Origin: Edaphocola aurantiacus
GTDB taxonomy: Bacteria; Bacteroidota; Bacteroidia; Chitinophagales; Chitinophagaceae
Direction: 5' to 3'
Length of the DNA stretch: 64,000 nt
Assembly (NCBI RefSeq): GCF_019797745.1
Contig: NZ_VOSI01000001.1
Span: 1-64,000, forward strand
A model generated the notes under the pieces. It was given only the letters and a program-made list of their open reading frames with translations. It was not told where the DNA came from and made no database searches. Below are positions 60,565 to 64,000 of this stretch, piece after piece; position 1 is the stretch's first letter, and the number at the start of each line of letters is the position of its first letter. A program made the position numbers and the translations under genes.

Positions 60565-62508
60565 ATGAGGAAGATACTGCTGCACTGCGCATCCGCATTC
60601 CTGTTGTTACCGGCCTTTAGCTATGCTCAGTTATCGTGGACCGAAAAGCCTCCCATGCATGAGGTACCTAAAGAATTTGCACAAGAATCGCTGATTTTTA
60701 TGGAAGATGCCCGGGAACTGAATTACAAATTTGACAGTAAAACCAAAGATTTCTTTCTGTACCGGACTATTCACCGTATCGTCAAACTACAGGACGAGAA
60801 AGGCTTAGAGGCTTTTAATAAAATGGTGATAGGACCATCGCGCTCGGGAGAGATTGTGGATCTTAAAGCCCGCACGATCAAGGCAAATGGGAAGGTTTAT
60901 GAAATAAAAAAATCAGACACCAAGACATCTAAGGATGAATATGGCAATACCCAATACCACGTTGCTTTTGAAAATGTAGCGGTGGGCGATGAGATTGAAT
61001 TCATCTACGAAGAAAAACGCGCCGTCAACTCGTTTGGCTCAGAACTGTTTCAGTTCGGTATACCGACCGTTTCCTCATCTTTTGTCCTGTCCACGCCCGA
61101 CCATATTAAGTTTGACTGTAAAGGCTATAACGGCTTCCCTACCCCAGTCTTCAAGGAAGATGAGCAGGGGAAAACGGCTACATACAAGGCTTCATTCGCC
61201 AAGATTGATGCGCTTAAGGATGAAAAATATGCCGATCCTGATCCTAATGCCAAACGGATTGACTACAAAATAAGCTATATCAATGACGGGCAAAGGGCGA
61301 ACACCTGGGCCGATTTAGCAAAAGGAATCTACACCCAATTGTACACTCCTACCGAGAAGGAGCAAAAGGCCCTGGAAAAATATATCAAATCGCTGAACAT
61401 TACGGTTGATATGCCCGTAGACCAACGCATTATTAAGCTGGAGAAAGTGATCAAAGAACAGTTTGTCGTTAACGAAGAGCTGACTGATGAGGCTTATGAG
61501 CGGCTTGATTATATGATTGAGAAAAAGACGACTACAGAGCGTGGCATCGTTAAATTGTTTGCCAATGCATTTGACCTGCTGCAGGTAAAGCATGAGGCGG
61601 GCATTACCGCCAATCGGTTCAAATATGAACTGGATGAAGAAATGGAGCTGTGGAACTACCTGGATATATACATCTTCCACTTTCCGGAAACCAAAAAATT
61701 CCTGTTACCTACTGCCACCACTATGCGCTACCCTGCACTAGGTGCGTATGTAGAGGGCAATAAAGCCTTGTTCTGTAAGCGGGTATCTCTGGGTGGTGTT
61801 ACCTCTTCGGTGCAGGTATTCAGAGAGGTCCCCTGCTCTAAAATAGAGGATAATATTACTGCTCTGGTGGCTACCGTTAACTTTAATGAGCAAGACCTCT
61901 CTCCGCAGATCAAGATGTCCCATTCCTTTACAGGTGCCTCATCTATAGGAATGAGGGAAAATGTAACCCTGGTACCTAAAGAGAAAGAAAAAGAACTGGT
62001 AAAGGCGCTGATGTTTGTTGCGGATGAAGAGAGTGATATATTAAGCTACCAGTTCAACAATAAAGGGCTGGAACACTATACAGACAATAAGCCTGTGGAG
62101 ATTGTAGCAGAGATCAAGGCCGATAAACTTATCGAAAAAGCGGGCAGTAAATACCTGTTTAAGCTAGGCGATATTATAGGTCCGCAAATGGAAATGTACC
62201 GGGAGGAGAAACGTATTCTGCCGATTTCGATCGCATACCCGCATGTACTGAAACGGGAGATCATTGTGCATGTACCACAGGGCTACAAAGTCTCCAATCC
62301 CAATGCGGCAGACTTTAAAGTTACCTATGGTCAGCAAAAATATGGCTTCATCTCCTCGCACAGCATGAAAGGTAATGTACTGACCGTAGTGATCGAAGAA
62401 TTCTATGCGCAACCGCGTTATGATGCAGCTGAGGTAGAAGATTTCCGTAAAGTGATCAATGCTTCTGCGGACTTCAACAAAGTAACACTGGTCCTGGAAA
62501 AGATTTAG
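60565..62508 (+). CDS. DUF3857 protein with degenerate transglutaminase domain
   Basis: A 647-residue exported protein with a signal peptide (about 1-21, ending SYAQ). Like the gene before it, it has an N-terminal DUF3857-type domain (about 45-240), a central transglutaminase-like region and a beta-rich end. In the central region the FGDCKDKS equivalent reads ERGIVKLFANAF, so the catalytic Cys is missing, and no FNHM or LDATD motif follows at the expected place. It is therefore probably not an active transglutaminase; a binding or partner role is an inference. Last gene of the three-gene cluster; ends near the 38-bp palindrome terminator. Confidence 0.82.
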   Translation: MRKILLHCASAFLLLPAFSYAQLSWTEKPPMHEVPKEFAQESLIFMEDARELNYKFDSKTKDFFLYRTIHRIVKLQDEKGLEAFNKMVIGPSRSGEIVDLKARTIKANGKVYEIKKSDTKTSKDEYGNTQYHVAFENVAVGDEIEFIYEEKRAVNSFGSELFQFGIPTVSSSFVLSTPDHIKFDCKGYNGFPTPVFKEDEQGKTATYKASFAKIDALKDEKYADPDPNAKRIDYKISYINDGQRANTWADLAKGIYTQLYTPTEKEQKALEKYIKSLNITVDMPVDQRIIKLEKVIKEQFVVNEELTDEAYERLDYMIEKKTTTERGIVKLFANAFDLLQVKHEAGITANRFKYELDEEMELWNYLDIYIFHFPETKKFLLPTATTMRYPALGAYVEGNKALFCKRVSLGGVTSSVQVFREVPCSKIEDNITALVATVNFNEQDLSPQIKMSHSFTGASSIGMRENVTLVPKEKEKELVKALMFVADEESDILSYQFNNKGLEHYTDNKPVEIVAEIKADKLIEKAGSKYLFKLGDIIGPQMEMYREEKRILPISIAYPHVLKREIIVHVPQGYKVSNPNAADFKVTYGQQKYGFISSHSMKGNVLTVVIEEFYAQPRYDAAEVEDFRKVINASADFNKVTLVLEKI

Positions 62509-62527
62509 GATTATATTTCATTGATAT

Positions 62528-62565
62528 AACAATAAAGCCCTTCCGATCGGAAGGGCTTTATTGTT
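62528..62565. terminator. 38-bp perfect palindrome, bidirectional terminator
   Basis: Arms 62528-62546 and 62547-62565 pair perfectly with no spacer, centred on CGATCG; between the convergent DUF3857 and aldolase genes. Confidence 0.88.
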
Positions 62566-62580
62566 TATAATGTATCAGGA

Positions 62581-63639
62581 TTAAGCTAAAGTGATGCTAT
62601 CATCCAGGTATACGTCCTGGATTGCATTCAGCAGCTCAACGCCTACTTTCATATCTTTCTGGAATGCTTTACGGCCAGAGATCAGACCCATACCACCGGC
62701 ACGTTTGTTGATCACTGCTGTAGTTACTGCTTCAGCCAGGTCAGATGCACCTTTAGACTCACCACCGGAGTTGATCAGGCCTGCACGACCCATGTAGCAG
62801 TTAGCCACCTGGTAACGAGCCAGATCGATCGGATGATCTGTAGTCAGTTTGCTGTAAACATCTTTATGTGTTTTACCCACTTTAATCGCGTTGTAACCGC
62901 CGTTCAGTGTAGGTAATTTTTGTTTGATGATATCTGCCTGAATGGTAACACCCAGGTGGTTAGCCTGTGCTGTTAAATCCGCTGCAGTGTGGTAATCAAC
63001 GCCATCTACTTTGAATGCGTTGTTACGCAGGTAGCACCACAGTACTGTAGCCATACCCAGAGAGTGTGCATATTCAAATGCTTTAGCCACTTCTACGATC
63101 TGACGATTGCTCTCAGGAGAACCGAAATAGATAGTAGCACCAACCGCTACAGCACCCATTTCCCATGCGTTCTTGATAGAACCGAACATGATCTGATCAA
63201 AGTTATCAGGGTAAGAAAGGAATTCGTTGTGGTTGATCTTAACGATAAACGGAATTTTGTGCGCGTACTTACGGGCAACAGAACCCAGTACACCATATGT
63301 AGAAGCAACAGCGTTACAACCACCTTCGATAGCCAGTTTCACGATGTTTTCAGAATCAAAATAGATTGGGTTTGGTGCGAAAGATGCACCAGCGCTATGC
63401 TCAATACCTTGATCCACAGGCAGGATAGATACATATCCGGTATCTGCCAGACGGCCGTTACCTAAGATAGTTTGCAGGCTGCGTAAAGTCTGTACATTAC
63501 GGTTAGACGGCATCCAGATATCCTCTACATGTGATGGTGATGGAGCGTGTAACATAGACTTATCAATAGTCTTACACTCGTGATTCAATAATGAATCGGC
63601 GTCGGCGCCTAATAACTCAACTATTTTGTTGTTTGCCAT
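62581..63639 (-). CDS. fbaB: Class I fructose-bisphosphate aldolase (FbaB/DhnA type)
   Basis: A 352-residue Schiff-base aldolase of glycolysis and gluconeogenesis, cleaving fructose-1,6-bisphosphate into triose phosphates. It has [13 protein letters not shown] near residue 72, the [13 protein letters not shown] segment, and [16 protein letters not shown]. The C-terminal [21 protein letters not shown] forms the phosphate-binding site. It is of the archaeal/DhnA type and not class II. A strong promoter lies at 63681-63712; single-gene unit. Confidence 0.95.
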   Translation of the reverse strand: MANNKIVELLGADADSLLNHECKTIDKSMLHAPSPSHVEDIWMPSNRNVQTLRSLQTILGNGRLADTGYVSILPVDQGIEHSAGASFAPNPIYFDSENIVKLAIEGGCNAVASTYGVLGSVARKYAHKIPFIVKINHNEFLSYPDNFDQIMFGSIKNAWEMGAVAVGATIYFGSPESNRQIVEVAKAFEYAHSLGMATVLWCYLRNNAFKVDGVDYHTAADLTAQANHLGVTIQADIIKQKLPTLNGGYNAIKVGKTHKDVYSKLTTDHPIDLARYQVANCYMGRAGLINSGGESKGASDLAEAVTTAVINKRAGGMGLISGRKAFQKDMKVGVELLNAIQDVYLDDSITLA

Positions 63640-63680
63640 AATGATGTTGTATGGTTAAAATTGGTTTTCTAATTTGGCTG

Positions 63681-63712
63681 CAAAAGTAGTAAAATATGTT
63701 AATATTATCAAA
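63681..63712 (-). promoter_or_regulatory. Promoter of fbaB
   Basis: Minus strand TTTG (63712-63709), 20 bases, TACTTTTG (63688-63681): full consensus. Leader about 35 bases. Confidence 0.78.
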
Positions 63713-63721
63713 TAACAAAAA

Positions 63722-64000
63722 TCAGAAGGAAATAATTCCCCCCTCATGACGTACTTTACCATCTGCTACTAATGTCCGCAAGGCCTGTATGACCTGTTCG
63801 CGGTGAATATGCCTTAGCTGCTGCAGTAAATCACTCAGCGGCAACGGTGCCTCCCGCTTCAGTACTTCAAGCAGGGTATTATTTATAGATGCATTGGTAT
63901 GCACTTCCTCAGAGCGATGCTTCTGACAATTATCACATTGTCCGCAATCTGCTACATCTTCCTGTCCGAAATAGACAGACAATAATCGATTACGACAGGT
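63722..64000 (-). CDS. recQ: RecQ DNA helicase, C-terminal fragment (cut by window edge)
   Basis: The last 92 residues of a larger protein whose 5' part is beyond the right edge. The visible start TCRNRLLSVYFGQ and DCGQCDNC are the C-terminal zinc-binding site of RecQ (Cys-x16-20-Cys-x2-Cys-x2-Cys). A winged-helix-like tail with LLQQLRHIHREQVIQALRTLVADGKV follows, as expected for the RQC domain. No HRDC domain follows before the stop, so this is a RecQ ending after the RQC domain. RecQ unwinds DNA 3' to 5' in recombination and fork repair. Confidence 0.85.
   Translation of the reverse strand, partial: TCRNRLLSVYFGQEDVADCGQCDNCQKHRSEEVHTNASINNTLLEVLKREAPLPLSDLLQQLRHIHREQVIQALRTLVADGKVRHEGGIISF

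Noticed and set aside
1-64000. CRISPR array, prophage, transposon or integron
   Set aside because: No regularly spaced repeat-spacer series, transposase, integrase, phage structural gene or cas gene was found by reading both strands.

Overview
The window looks like chromosomal DNA of a Bacteroidota bacterium, most likely from the Chitinophagales/Chitinophagaceae side of the phylum. Reasons visible in the sequence: promoters of the TTTG-N17-20-TAnnTTTG type recognised by the Bacteroidota primary sigma factor; almost no Shine-Dalgarno sequences; a short primary sigma factor without region 1.1; several secreted proteins ending in type IX secretion (T9SS) type A or type B sorting domains; and Bacteroidota-type gene neighbourhoods (lptE-unknown-secG, rsfS-ftsH, DUF779 beside an aldehyde dehydrogenase). 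I see no insertion sequence, prophage, integrase or CRISPR array. The gene content is mostly housekeeping and conserved chromosomal.

Layout. 1-500: two tandem strong promoters firing leftward out of the window, probably into an rRNA operon, then an MFS transporter. 1.9-5.3 kb: a leftward operon (membrane protein, winged-helix regulator, membrane protein, Coq4-like protein, CreD) carrying two copies of a 17-bp dyad that may be the regulator's operator. 5.3-9.6 kb: tandem paralogues of a T9SS type B secreted protein. 9.7-10.8 kb: ribbon-helix-helix protein plus SPFH/band-7 membrane protein. 10.9-21 kb: T9SS type A protein, topA, orphan ABC ATPase, tsaE, tRNA-Trp, secE, nusG, then opposite-strand mtfA-phnA-proC and an RluF-like pseudouridine synthase. 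21.05-21.45 kb: a non-coding repeat island. 21.5-24.6 kb: DUF779, aldehyde dehydrogenase and a divergent AraC regulator with a 21-bp-spaced direct repeat between them. 24.9-36.2 kb: acyl-CoA dehydrogenase, secG, an unknown protein, lptE, birA, rsfS, ftsH, a DUF4476 protein, the primary sigma factor, glutaryl-CoA dehydrogenase, two cold-shock-domain proteins and a fatty-acid desaturase.

36.3-51 kb: a secreted HExxH protein, fused isobutyryl-CoA mutase IcmF, a beta-barrel-like protein, PaaZ, a TPR protein, a small lipoprotein, a J-domain protein, an RsmF-like methyltransferase, endonuclease V and an ABC-F ATPase. 51-64 kb: a T9SS type A protein, an RDD membrane protein, a DUF4272 protein, a small secreted protein, then a three-gene rightward locus (TPR plus MORN-like repeats, active-looking transglutaminase, degenerate transglutaminase), class I fructose-bisphosphate aldolase, and the 3' end of recQ cut by the right edge.

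How the genes relate: several genes serve envelope biogenesis and secretion (secE, secG, lptE, CreD, FtsH, T9SS cargo). Several serve acyl-CoA and aldehyde catabolism (two acyl-CoA dehydrogenases, IcmF, PaaZ, aldehyde dehydrogenase). The rest is mainly translation and genome maintenance. The least explained loci are the Coq4/CreD operon and the MORN/transglutaminase trio. A recurrent structural feature is the use of very long, nearly loop-free inverted repeats as terminators between convergent genes.
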